A stretch of DNA of 64,000 nucleotides from Ureibacillus xyleni (GTDB taxonomy: Bacteria > Bacillota > Bacilli > Bacillales_A > Planococcaceae): assembly GCF_900217795.1 (NCBI RefSeq), contig NZ_OBMQ01000003.1:62001-126000 (forward strand), in the 5' to 3' direction. The notes under the pieces are model-generated. The model was not told where the DNA came from. It saw nothing but the letters and a program-made list of their open reading frames with translations, and did no database searches. The position numbers and the translations under genes were made by a program. Positions 57,530 through 64,000 of this stretch are shown here, piece by piece; positions within the stretch are counted from its first letter, which is position 1, and each line of letters opens with the position of its first letter.

Positions 57530-57757
57530 ATGAAAAATGCAAAAAACCGCGCAAGAATTACTTCTAGTATCCCTAAAAGTTCAAAAGAAGAAGTAAGAGC
57601 ATTTGCTGAAAAACATAAAATGTCAATGAGTAAATTTGTCGAACTAGCAATTCGAGAAAAACTCTCTAAAGAAATGACCGCGCGGAAAATAGTTACTTTT
57701 ACAAAGTCTAAAAACAAGGAGGAAATGAATTATGAATACACAAGTCTTAATCACTAA
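57530..57757 (+). CDS. Ribbon-helix-helix-like DNA-binding protein 2
   Basis: 75 residues. RARITSSIPKSSKEEVRAFA and HKMSMSKFVELAIREKL give the strand and two helices of the Arc/CopG fold. Start ATG 57530 after AAGGAAGTG. Its 3' end overlaps the next gene by 26 nt. Confidence 0.72.
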   Translation: MKNAKNRARITSSIPKSSKEEVRAFAEKHKMSMSKFVELAIREKLSKEMTARKIVTFTKSKNKEEMNYEYTSLNH

Positions 57758-57962
57758 TTTAAACAACTGGGGTAGTAAATTAGCGGAAAAAGAGTTTCAG
57801 CACTTCTCACAATTAGAGCAGAAGGAAATAAAAAAGGATTATGCTTTAGCGGTAGAACAAGCTAGGGATTATAACGATAGTACAGAACTTGTTCGAGTAG
57901 TGAAAGAGTTTACTAATTTAGTAGGCAATATGGAAGGCTTTTTCTTTGAAACAGTTCAATAA
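57732..57962 (+). CDS. Small helical protein of the element
   Basis: 76 residues, mostly helical and amphipathic (LNNWGSKLAEKEFQHFSQLE; YALAVEQARDYNDSTELVRV). No DNA-binding motif seen. AAGGAGG precedes ATG 57732. Overlaps both neighbours, so it belongs to a coupled four-gene unit. Unknown function. Confidence 0.65.
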   Translation: MNTQVLITNLNNWGSKLAEKEFQHFSQLEQKEIKKDYALAVEQARDYNDSTELVRVVKEFTNLVGNMEGFFFETVQ

Positions 57963-58116
57963 GCGGAAGTTTTCCGTATACTTATCACAAAACGACATCA
58001 ACTACTTGGATTATGTAGCGGAAGAACTAGATACTACAAGGGGAGAACTAGTGCGGAAAGCATTAGAACAATATGTACTAAAGTTAAAGTGTATATACGG
58101 AAAGATAGATCAATAA
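57946..58116 (+). CDS. Ribbon-helix-helix-like protein 3 (56 residues, TTG start)
   Basis: Starts at TTG 57946, 8 nt after GGAAGG, overlapping the previous gene by 17 nt. Sequence KQFNKRKFSVYLSQNDINYL, then DYVAEELDTTRGELVRKALE: a basic strand, a helix, and a second helix with the RxxLVRKAL pattern of CopG-type proteins. Its length is typical of a bare Arc/CopG domain. Easy to miss because of the short length and TTG start. Confidence 0.7.
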   Translation: MKQFNKRKFSVYLSQNDINYLDYVAEELDTTRGELVRKALEQYVLKLKCIYGKIDQ

Positions 58117-58347
58117 CGCTAAATTCTTTAAGTCACCCCAAAATATCAGCATAGCCTACCTACACATTTAAAACGGTATGGTACTTTTTCTTAGGTACGG
58201 CATCACTACTATACACCGCTCCATAAATTAGCACTTTACCTCAGCATGAGCGGTTTTATATTCCCTATTACTGAACATAAAGCAGTTGTATTATAGCAGA
58301 GTTTAGAGCCTTTCATATAGGGAAATACTAAAATGAAAGGAACTTTT

Positions 58348-59097
58348 ATGATGATAAAAAGAGAAGTAAATAAAAAGCAGTTCAATGAAAAATTCATTGA
58401 ACCAGTTAGAGCACTTTTCGAAAATTGTAATTCTATAAACAATCATTACTTCCTAACAATTCCTCAACCGATTTCACGTTGTCTATTCTTTAGTAATAAT
58501 AATGTATATGCAGTTTTCACTATTTTACTTACATGGTTTGGCGATAATGGGAAATGGGATGTTTCAAGGTCAGTTTTAGCTAAACAATCTAGAGTTACAA
58601 CAAAAACTGTCGATAAGGCTATCAATGAATTGGTAGTCAAAGGTTTTATACGTAAAAAAGTAAATATCCGAGGAAATGAAAAAGACTTTAATACTTATAT
58701 TCTCAATGATTTAACTAAAAATCCTTTTCTCATTCTAAGTGAAGCAATATATACGGTTGAAAACAGTATAAAAAATGTGAAAACGGATAAAGCAGTAGAG
58801 TTGCTAGTAAAACCGTTAAACAAAGAAAACACTTCTTCAATTCTAATTGAATGTATTAAAGATGAAGCAAGTAAAGATTCAACCAAAGCATTTCACGTAG
58901 CTTATAATGAGGTTTCAATACACTTTGAAAAGACTTTAGGTATAGAAGTAGGATTTATTCCCAAAAAGAAAAAATCCGCTAAATTAGCGGAAAATAAAAG
59001 AAATACAGTTACCTTTAAACGTAATAGAGAATGGAATGGCGCTCCATCCTCTAAATCTAAACCCAAAATCCGTTTAGGTGGTAAAACTGTTAATTAA
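58348..59097 (+). CDS. Winged-helix replication/regulator-like protein
   Basis: 249 residues, start ATG 58348 after GAAAGGA. YAVFTILLTWFGDNGKWDVS followed by LAKQSRVTTKTVDKAINELV and GFIRKKVNIRG is a typical winged helix-turn-helix, as in plasmid RepA/DnaD-type initiators. The C-terminus is highly basic (KKKKSAKLAENKRNTVTFKR). A 230-nt non-coding stretch with short inverted repeats lies upstream. In an element with no other replication gene this is the best candidate initiator, but a transcription regulator is equally possible. Confidence 0.65.
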   Translation: MMIKREVNKKQFNEKFIEPVRALFENCNSINNHYFLTIPQPISRCLFFSNNNVYAVFTILLTWFGDNGKWDVSRSVLAKQSRVTTKTVDKAINELVVKGFIRKKVNIRGNEKDFNTYILNDLTKNPFLILSEAIYTVENSIKNVKTDKAVELLVKPLNKENTSSILIECIKDEASKDSTKAFHVAYNEVSIHFEKTLGIEVGFIPKKKKSAKLAENKRNTVTFKRNREWNGAPSSKSKPKIRLGGKTVN

Positions 59098-59105
59098 TAA
59101 AAGTG

Positions 59106-59138
59106 TACCCTACTTTTCAAATAGTGAGAAGTAGGGTA
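59106..59138. terminator. Hairpin between the winged-helix gene and integrase gene
   Basis: Perfect TACCCTACTT/AAGTAGGGTA stem with a 13-nt loop between two convergent genes. A T tract is lacking, so termination is moderately supported; it could be a replication-related hairpin. Confidence 0.5.
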
Positions 59139-59287
59139 AATTATTCTCTACACCTAGAGAAAAAAATTCCCTACCCCTAGTGTAAAATTTACGCATAAGT
59201 AAATATAAAAATAATAAGTATAAGATAGTTATAGTCAAACCATAAATCAAAGACTAAAACTGATTAAAAATTTTCCGTAGTTATTAG

Positions 59288-60295
59288 TTATAAGAAAGAC
59301 CGTAAACTATTAGCAACTTCTTCAACGTCTAAATGAAGGTACTTAGTAGTTACTGAAATATCACTATGTCCCAACGCTTTAGATATTACCGCAACATTTG
59401 CTCCTTTATCTAATAATGATTTAGCAAATCCTCTTCTTAGTGCATGGGGATTTATATTTTTTAAACCGTACATCTTGGAATACATATTTAAGCGTTTTTG
59501 AATGTTGTTATGTGTTTGTGAAGTTGCTATAATGTCACCGAATTTAGTAATGAATAATAAACTATTCTCTTTTCCATACTCTCTACGAATAACTGCATTT
59601 TGTTGAATTAGTACTTCTAACAGTTTCTTTAACATTTCATCAAAAGGTAATTTAATCTGCTGATGATTTTTCATTAGACTACCTTCAAGATTTAAAACAT
59701 TGTTTTTAAAGTCGATATGACGTTCTTCAAGCTGAACCAGTGTATTAATCCTAATACCAGTTTTAAACATCATAAGCATGGCTGTAGCGTCCCTTAACTG
59801 AACAAAATTAGTTAAGTCTAACACAGATAACAGAGTATTAATTTCCCTTTCTGTTGCTCCTTCTTTTACCATTTGATCTACCTTAATATTTATTGTTTTC
59901 CAAAACTTTATTTCAACCCAACGATTATCGAAACAACGAGATAGAAAAGCCTTCAAACATTTTAAGCGTGTAAGTTTAGTTTGATTACTCACATTCATAC
60001 CATCTAACCACTTGTATATAGTATTAGTTGTAATATCAGAAACAAACTGGACACCTGTTACACTTTGAAAATGTTGAACATGGTGCATATAGTCATTGAT
60101 AGTTCTTTCTCTATACCCACTTACCCTCATTTGCCTTGTAATCACGTCTAAAGCATTTAAGATTAGAGGAGAAGTAGAAACTACCTCCGAATGCAATATC
60201 TCCTCTTTAGTGGAAACAGAATGCGCGGAAGGAAGTTCTTCAATCATTTTCCTTACATCAACACCAATATCTAAAACACCTTTTCTTTTAGTCAC
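59288..60295 (-). CDS. Tyrosine recombinase (integrase of the element)
   Basis: 335 residues. N-terminal SAM-like domain (about 45-135, RQMRVSGYRERTINDYMHHV), then the catalytic domain with Arg in MLMMFKTGIRINTLVQLEE, INPHALRRGFAKSLLDKGAN (HxLRR), LGHSDISVTTKYLHLD with the His and nucleophile Tyr. The set is complete, so the enzyme looks active. It lies 130 nt from the tRNA and reads away from it, so tRNA transcripts could run into it. Integrates into the tRNA-Arg 3' end. Confidence 0.93.
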   Translation of the reverse strand: MTKRKGVLDIGVDVRKMIEELPSAHSVSTKEEILHSEVVSTSPLILNALDVITRQMRVSGYRERTINDYMHHVQHFQSVTGVQFVSDITTNTIYKWLDGMNVSNQTKLTRLKCLKAFLSRCFDNRWVEIKFWKTINIKVDQMVKEGATEREINTLLSVLDLTNFVQLRDATAMLMMFKTGIRINTLVQLEERHIDFKNNVLNLEGSLMKNHQQIKLPFDEMLKKLLEVLIQQNAVIRREYGKENSLLFITKFGDIIATSQTHNNIQKRLNMYSKMYGLKNINPHALRRGFAKSLLDKGANVAVISKALGHSDISVTTKYLHLDVEEVANSLRSFL

Positions 60296-60353
60296 GACTA
60301 AAACCTCCTATACCATAAGTGATTAAAGTCAAAAAACAGTGTAATTTCTTACA

Positions 60354-60373
60354 TGACCGTTATACTGACCGTT
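60354..60373. promoter_or_regulatory. Candidate right arm-type integrase sites
   Basis: TGACCGTT at 60354-60361 and again at 60366-60373, one helical turn (12 bp) apart, 55 nt inside attR, between the integrase start and the tRNA. Confidence 0.5.
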
Positions 60374-60424
60374 TCACTTTATGATATAAAAGGTTGAAAA
60401 ATCGCGGGAAATTAGTTCCCTTAT

Positions 60425-60468
60425 TTACGTCCCAGGAGGGATTCGAACCCCCGACCGTACGCTTAGAA
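60425..60468. repeat. attR: 44-bp direct repeat inside tRNA-Arg
   Basis: Identical to 55902-55945; this copy is part of the intact tRNA-Arg gene. Confidence 0.95.
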
Positions 60469-60501
60469 GGCGTATGCTCTATCCAGCTGAGCTACTGAGA
60501 C
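60428..60501 (-). tRNA. tRNA-Arg(TCT)
   Basis: 74 nt. 5' acceptor GTCTCAG pairs with CTGGGAC; D-arm GCTCAGCTGGATAGAGC; anticodon arm TACGC-CTTCTAA-GCGTA with anticodon TCT (Arg AGA/AGG); T-arm CGGGGGTTCGAATCCCTCC-type; discriminator G. The CCA is not encoded. Structure is intact, restored by the integrated element's attR half. Confidence 0.96.
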
Positions 60502-60616
60502 ATTATCACTTAAGGAGTGATTTCCTTAAGGACAATATTAATTATATCAAACCTAAATGAAATGTCAACAACTTAAATAACATTTTAAGAAAAATTTTCT
60601 TATGTTTTTTAGGCTT

Positions 60617-61123
60617 TTATTCTTCAAGTTCGAACACTTTTGTAAATAACTCATTACCACTATCTGTATACCCAGTTACGGTCCACTTTCCTGATTCAAA
60701 ACCTACTACCACATAACTTTTATCGCTAATTCCTCGGGGCTTCAGTAGGCTACCTGGATTCACAAATAAAATATTATCGACAAGCTCAGCACCTAAGACA
60801 TGTGAATGACCGAAAAAGGCTGCATCTGCTCCGAGTTCTTTTGAGCGATATAATAAATTCATTGTTGTTGATTTTACGTTTAGCAAATGCCCGTGAGCTA
60901 CAAAAATGTTTAATCCATTGATTTCAAACAGTTCTTCTTCTGGGAATCTTGAATCACGATCGCAATTGCCGCGTACTTTTTTTACTTCGGCTAAATACGG
61001 ATGATCAAAAGGTAATTCACTGTCGCCACAGTGTATGATTGCATCCACATTCATATGCTGATCACGCACACGTTTGATTACTTCTGCATCTCCATGGGTA
61101 TCACTCATGACTAAAAGTTTCAA
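60617..61123 (-). CDS. YfcE/YsnB-like metallophosphoesterase
   Basis: 168 residues. LVMSDTHGD (metal site DxH), IIHCGDSELPF (GD), VRGNCDRDS (GNCD), VAHGHLLNVK and GHSHVLG (GHxH): the full two-metal phosphodiesterase set of the MJ0936/YfcE family. Start taken at TTG 61123, 7 nt after the AGGGGGGG; GTG 61126 is the alternative. Downstream of rdgB, as ysnB in B. subtilis. Confidence 0.92.
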   Translation of the reverse strand: MKLLVMSDTHGDAEVIKRVRDQHMNVDAIIHCGDSELPFDHPYLAEVKKVRGNCDRDSRFPEEELFEINGLNIFVAHGHLLNVKSTTMNLLYRSKELGADAAFFGHSHVLGAELVDNILFVNPGSLLKPRGISDKSYVVVGFESGKWTVTGYTDSGNELFTKVFELEE

Positions 61124-61160
61124 CACCCATCCCCCCCTTTTAAACATTTACAAAAAGTGA

Positions 61161-61754
61161 TTATTTCAATAAAGTTGGCAACTGATCGGCTAACTTACGA
61201 ATTGCATTGCCTCGGTGTGAAATCGCTCCTTTTTCTTCTGGAGATAACTCTGCCATTGATCGACCTAGCTCTGGTACGAAGAAAATTGGATCGTAACCAA
61301 ATCCGTTTGTTCCTCTTTTCTCATGTAGGATTACGCCTTCACATGTTCCAAATACAGTATATGTTTTCATATTTGGTCCTGCAATGGCTAGAGCACAACA
61401 AAAACGGGCTGTACGCTTTTCATCCGGTACATCTTGCATGTTTTCGAGTACCTTTACAATATTCGCTTCATCGTCATGGTCTCCTGCATAACGGGCTGAA
61501 TAAACGCCAGGTTTACCTCCTAATGCATCAATCGCTAGTCCACTATCATCGGCAATAACAAGTGTACCAAGTGCATTTGCTAACGTTTCTGCCTTTAATT
61601 CAGCATTTTCTTCAAAAGTTGTTCCTGTTTCTTCAATTTCCATGTCTGGTGCAACGTCAAACATTGTTACTACTTCATAACCTAGAGGAGTAAATAATGC
61701 TTCAAAATCTTTTGCTTTTCCTTTGTTTTTTGTTGCAATTACTACTTGTTTCAT
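61161..61754 (-). CDS. rdgB: dITP/XTP pyrophosphatase (HAM1/RdgB)
   Basis: 197 residues. [17 protein letters not shown] at the N-terminus, [20 protein letters not shown] and [12 protein letters not shown] are diagnostic. Removes deaminated purine nucleotides from the pool. Its start follows the end of rph without a gap, with AGGAGG inside the rph 3' end. Confidence 0.97.
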   Translation of the reverse strand: MKQVVIATKNKGKAKDFEALFTPLGYEVVTMFDVAPDMEIEETGTTFEENAELKAETLANALGTLVIADDSGLAIDALGGKPGVYSARYAGDHDDEANIVKVLENMQDVPDEKRTARFCCALAIAGPNMKTYTVFGTCEGVILHEKRGTNGFGYDPIFFVPELGRSMAELSPEEKGAISHRGNAIRKLADQLPTLLK

Positions 61755-62513
61755 TTAAGCTTCCTCCTTCATAGAACGGACAAGATTTGCTGCTTCTCCA
61801 AGCACTTCCTTTTGGATTGCAATAAGCTCCTGAATGCCGTTCTCTCCTAAAGATAGCAATGTGTTTAACTCATCACGTGAAAATGTTGCTTCTTCCCCAG
61901 TGCCTTGAATTTCTACAAAACGCCCCTCACCTGTCATGACAAGGTTCATATCAACTGCCGCTGCCACATCTTCTACATAGTTTAAATCGACAACTGCGCC
62001 AATTTCTTCGAGAATGCCAACACTCGTTGCGGCTAAAAAGTCTACAATTGGGAACTTTGCAAAAGGTTTTACTTCATTGTATTTTGCTAAGGCTTGTGTT
62101 AACGCAACAAAGGCACCTGTAATTGATGCTGTGCGTGTTCCACCGTCAGCTTGGATAACGTCACAATCAATCCAAACTGTTTTTTCACCTAATGCTTCTA
62201 AATCAACTATTGCACGTAAAGCTCGTCCAATTAAACGCTGAATTTCCATTGTACGGCCGTTAATTTTACCACGTGATGCATCGCGTTGAGTACGTTCTGC
62301 CGTTGCTCTAGGTAGCATTGAATACTCTGCTGTAATCCATCCTTTTCCCTGCCCTCTTAAAAAGCCAGGTACTCTGTCTTCGATTGTTGCTGTACAAATT
62401 ACTTTTGTATTCCCTACTTCAATTAATACAGAGCCTTCAGGATGCATTAAATAATTTGTTTCCAGTTGTATTGGTCTTAATTGTTCGATCGCTCGTCCAT
62501 CATGTCTTGTCAT
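61755..62513 (-). CDS. rph: Ribonuclease PH
   Basis: 252 residues. [60 protein letters not shown] carry the phosphorolytic active site. Trims tRNA 3' ends using phosphate. Start ATG 62513 after AAGGAGG; an upstream reading has no site. GerM, which sits between murI and rph in B. subtilis, is absent. Confidence 0.97.
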   Translation of the reverse strand: MTRHDGRAIEQLRPIQLETNYLMHPEGSVLIEVGNTKVICTATIEDRVPGFLRGQGKGWITAEYSMLPRATAERTQRDASRGKINGRTMEIQRLIGRALRAIVDLEALGEKTVWIDCDVIQADGGTRTASITGAFVALTQALAKYNEVKPFAKFPIVDFLAATSVGILEEIGAVVDLNYVEDVAAAVDMNLVMTGEGRFVEIQGTGEEATFSRDELNTLLSLGENGIQELIAIQKEVLGEAANLVRSMKEEA

Positions 62514-62643
62514 AAAAGTCCTCCTTGTTACTCGCGTCAATCTTATCATAAAAAATTTTTTCGTACCACGTTCATTCGAAAAGCAGCTTTGAAGTCACTT
62601 ACTACATGATTCTAGCATTCACATAATAGTTTAAATGTAAAAA

Positions 62644-62678
62644 CAGGTATTCAAACGATTTTCTTGTTTGAATACCTG
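62644..62678 (-). terminator. Terminator after murI
   Basis: CAGGTATTCAAAC pairs perfectly with GTTTGAATACCTG; TTTTTA follows on the minus strand. It separates murI from rph. Confidence 0.9.
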
Positions 62679-62682
62679 CACA

Positions 62683-63477
62683 TTATAGTTTTATACGTCG
62701 AATATCCAAATCATTTTTTGATAGCCAGTTTTTTGCAATTGTTCGGAATATCGGAACAGAACCAGTTGCATAGAAAATGTGATGCGGTTCATCCATACTC
62801 GTGTTTAATTTTTGCTCATAGGCTAGTAGCTCTTTCACTTCTTTTGCTGTTTCTTCAGCTGAAGAGAGGACAAAAACATCTGGTCCTACTACCTTCTCAA
62901 TATGATGTTGGATGATTGGATAATGTGTACAACCTAAAATCACTGTATCAAACTTTTTATCTTTGAGCGGTTTTAATCCTTTTGCTACAAGGTCGAATGC
63001 AAATTGTCCCTCATATTCTCCACTCTCTACTAATGGAACGAATGTTGGACATGCAAGAGGAATTATTTTCGCCTTCGTACTTAAAGAAAGCAGTGCACTT
63101 TCATATGCTCCACTTTTAATTGTTCCTTCTGTTGCAAGAACAACAATTTCGTTTTTCTTTGTTTTTTTCTCTGCAGCACGTGCACCAGCATTGATTACAC
63201 CGATAACAGGAATCGACAAGTGTTTTTGTAAACTTTCTAATGCTACTGCCGTTGCTGTATTACATGCGATGACTAACATTTTAATGTTCATTTTCACTAA
63301 TGCGTTCGCCATTTGCCATGTAAATTTTAATACTTCCTGTCGATTTCTTGGCCCATAAGGACACCTTGCAGTATCACCAATATAATAAATAGTTTCCTTT
63401 GGTAAAACTTTTATTATTTGTTTAGCGACTGTTAATCCGCCAACACCTGAATCAATAACGCCTATCGGGGCATTCAC
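62683..63477 (-). CDS. murI: Glutamate racemase
   Basis: 264 residues. PIGVIDSGVGGLTVAKQI, YIGDTARCPYGPR, MLVIACNTATAVALESL (first catalytic Cys) and VILGCTHYPIIQHHIEK (second Cys) are the family motifs. Makes D-glutamate for peptidoglycan. Start chosen at GTG 63477, 8 nt after GAGG; a longer reading would overlap the marR gene. Close B. subtilis match is RacE. Confidence 0.96.
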   Translation of the reverse strand: MNAPIGVIDSGVGGLTVAKQIIKVLPKETIYYIGDTARCPYGPRNRQEVLKFTWQMANALVKMNIKMLVIACNTATAVALESLQKHLSIPVIGVINAGARAAEKKTKKNEIVVLATEGTIKSGAYESALLSLSTKAKIIPLACPTFVPLVESGEYEGQFAFDLVAKGLKPLKDKKFDTVILGCTHYPIIQHHIEKVVGPDVFVLSSAEETAKEVKELLAYEQKLNTSMDEPHHIFYATGSVPIFRTIAKNWLSKNDLDIRRIKL

Positions 63478-63487
63478 TAAAACCGCC

Positions 63488-63937
63488 TCAATCCTCTTCC
63501 ATTTGTAAATGTAGTTTGTGTAATAATTTTGATAATGTTTCAACTTCTTCTTTATCAAAATCCACTAATAATTCGTGGAGGTAATTTTGTCGTTTTTTAA
63601 TTACTTCCTCAATTATTCGTTCGCCTTCTTTTAACAAATGAATGTGTACCACACGACGGTCTTGTTCATCCCGAATACGCACAACTAATTCATTTTTTTC
63701 CATACGATCAACTAAATCTGTTGTCGTACTGAAAGCTAAATACATTTTATTCGATAATTCCCCAATTGTCATATCGCCCGATTCGTGTAACCATTGTAGC
63801 GCGATAAATTGTGGAGGTGTAATCGTAAAATCACTTAAAATTTCTCGTCCTTTTTGTTTTATCAAATGTGATGTATAACGAAGTTCTTTTTCTAAAAAAG
63901 CTACTGTTTCATTGCTATGCTTTTCAATATCACTCAT
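63488..63937 (-). CDS. MarR family transcriptional regulator (YsmB-like)
   Basis: 149 residues. Winged helix at about 50-110: GDMTIGELSNKMYLAFSTTT, then DLVDRMEKNELVVRIRDEQD with the beta-wing DRR. Flanking helices form the dimer interface. It lies 10 nt upstream of murI, as ysmB precedes racE in B. subtilis, and is likely co-transcribed with it. Ligand unknown. Confidence 0.9.
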   Translation of the reverse strand: MSDIEKHSNETVAFLEKELRYTSHLIKQKGREILSDFTITPPQFIALQWLHESGDMTIGELSNKMYLAFSTTTDLVDRMEKNELVVRIRDEQDRRVVHIHLLKEGERIIEEVIKKRQNYLHELLVDFDKEEVETLSKLLHKLHLQMEED

Positions 63938-64000
63938 TTAGTGCATTCACTCCTCAAGAATCAATCCTTGTATAGCATAATCCGAATTATATATTATAAC

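Larger units (their letters stand above)
55902..60468. mobile_element. 4.5-kb integrative element in tRNA-Arg(TCT)
   Basis: Bounded by a 44-bp perfect direct repeat of the tRNA-Arg 3' end; a circular form would be 4,523 bp. Gene order left to right: lipoprotein, three ribbon-helix-helix-like small proteins with one other small protein, a winged-helix replication/regulator-like protein, and a tyrosine recombinase beside the intact tRNA. No relaxase, capsid or conjugation gene is present, so it is a minimal integrated plasmid or satellite-like element. Octamers TGACCGTT near both ends may be integrase arm sites. Confidence 0.9.

Noticed and set aside
1-64000. CRISPR arrays, rRNA genes and complete DNA transposons
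   Set aside because: No regularly spaced repeats, rRNA-like sequence or transposase ORF was seen on either strand.

Overview
The window reads as a chromosomal segment of a low-GC, spore-forming member of the Bacillales, most likely Planococcaceae (Lysinibacillus/Solibacillus/Rummeliibacillus-like). The basis is AT-rich DNA with strong AGGAGG-type ribosome sites, SpoIIB- and SpoVID-like sporulation proteins, SLH-domain surface proteins, and a backbone matching the Bacillus subtilis order radC-maf-spoIIB-folC-valS-spoVID-hemL-hemB-hemD-hemC-hemX-hemA-engB-lon-clpX-tig, with rph-rdgB-yfcE and murI-marR at the far end. Most backbone genes lie on the minus strand. The species assignment is inference.

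Layout. 1-2.5 kb: radC is split by a group II intron whose reverse transcriptase has lost the YADD catalytic motif but keeps a maturase-like C-terminus. 2.5-5.3 kb: maf, spoIIB-like, folC. 5.3-9.5 kb: an inserted four-gene cassette (two RimK-like ATP-grasp ligases, an N-formylglutamate amidohydrolase-like enzyme, and a large unrecognised membrane-anchored protein). 9.6-12.8 kb: valS behind a T-box leader that also carries a palindromic repeat. 13-20.6 kb: spoVID-like gene and the hemAXCDBL operon, with a PerR-like box upstream of hemA. 21-27 kb: three exported surface proteins. 27-34 kb: engB, lon, clpX, tig and a TPR protein. 34.6-53 kb: mostly single-gene accessory units (epimerase, DUF3231, acyltransferase, Cj0069-like, SDR, MFS, Usp, a phospholipase A2-like miniprotein, ribA, aldolase-like, YdcF, RocB, an orphan DnaA domain-I protein, methyltransferase, SH3 protein, PD-(D/E)XK protein, MBL enzyme, EamA transporter).

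53.3-55.9 kb is gene-poor and holds a hydrophobic 36-residue peptide and the remnant of a polymorphic-toxin tail beside a possible immunity gene. 55.9-60.5 kb is a compact integrative element of about 4.5 kb. It is bounded by a 44-bp perfect direct repeat of the 3' part of tRNA-Arg(TCT) and carries a lipoprotein cargo gene, three ribbon-helix-helix-like small genes plus one unrecognised small gene (one of the four overlaps its neighbour and starts at TTG), a winged-helix replication/regulator-like protein and a tyrosine recombinase. 60.6-64 kb returns to backbone (yfcE-like phosphodiesterase, rdgB, rph, murI, marR).

The best candidates for something undescribed are the integrative element, the ATP-grasp/amidohydrolase cassette, the catalytically altered intron maturase inside the JAMM motif of radC, and the free-standing DnaA domain-I protein. 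No database search was possible, so family names rest on motifs recognised by eye.
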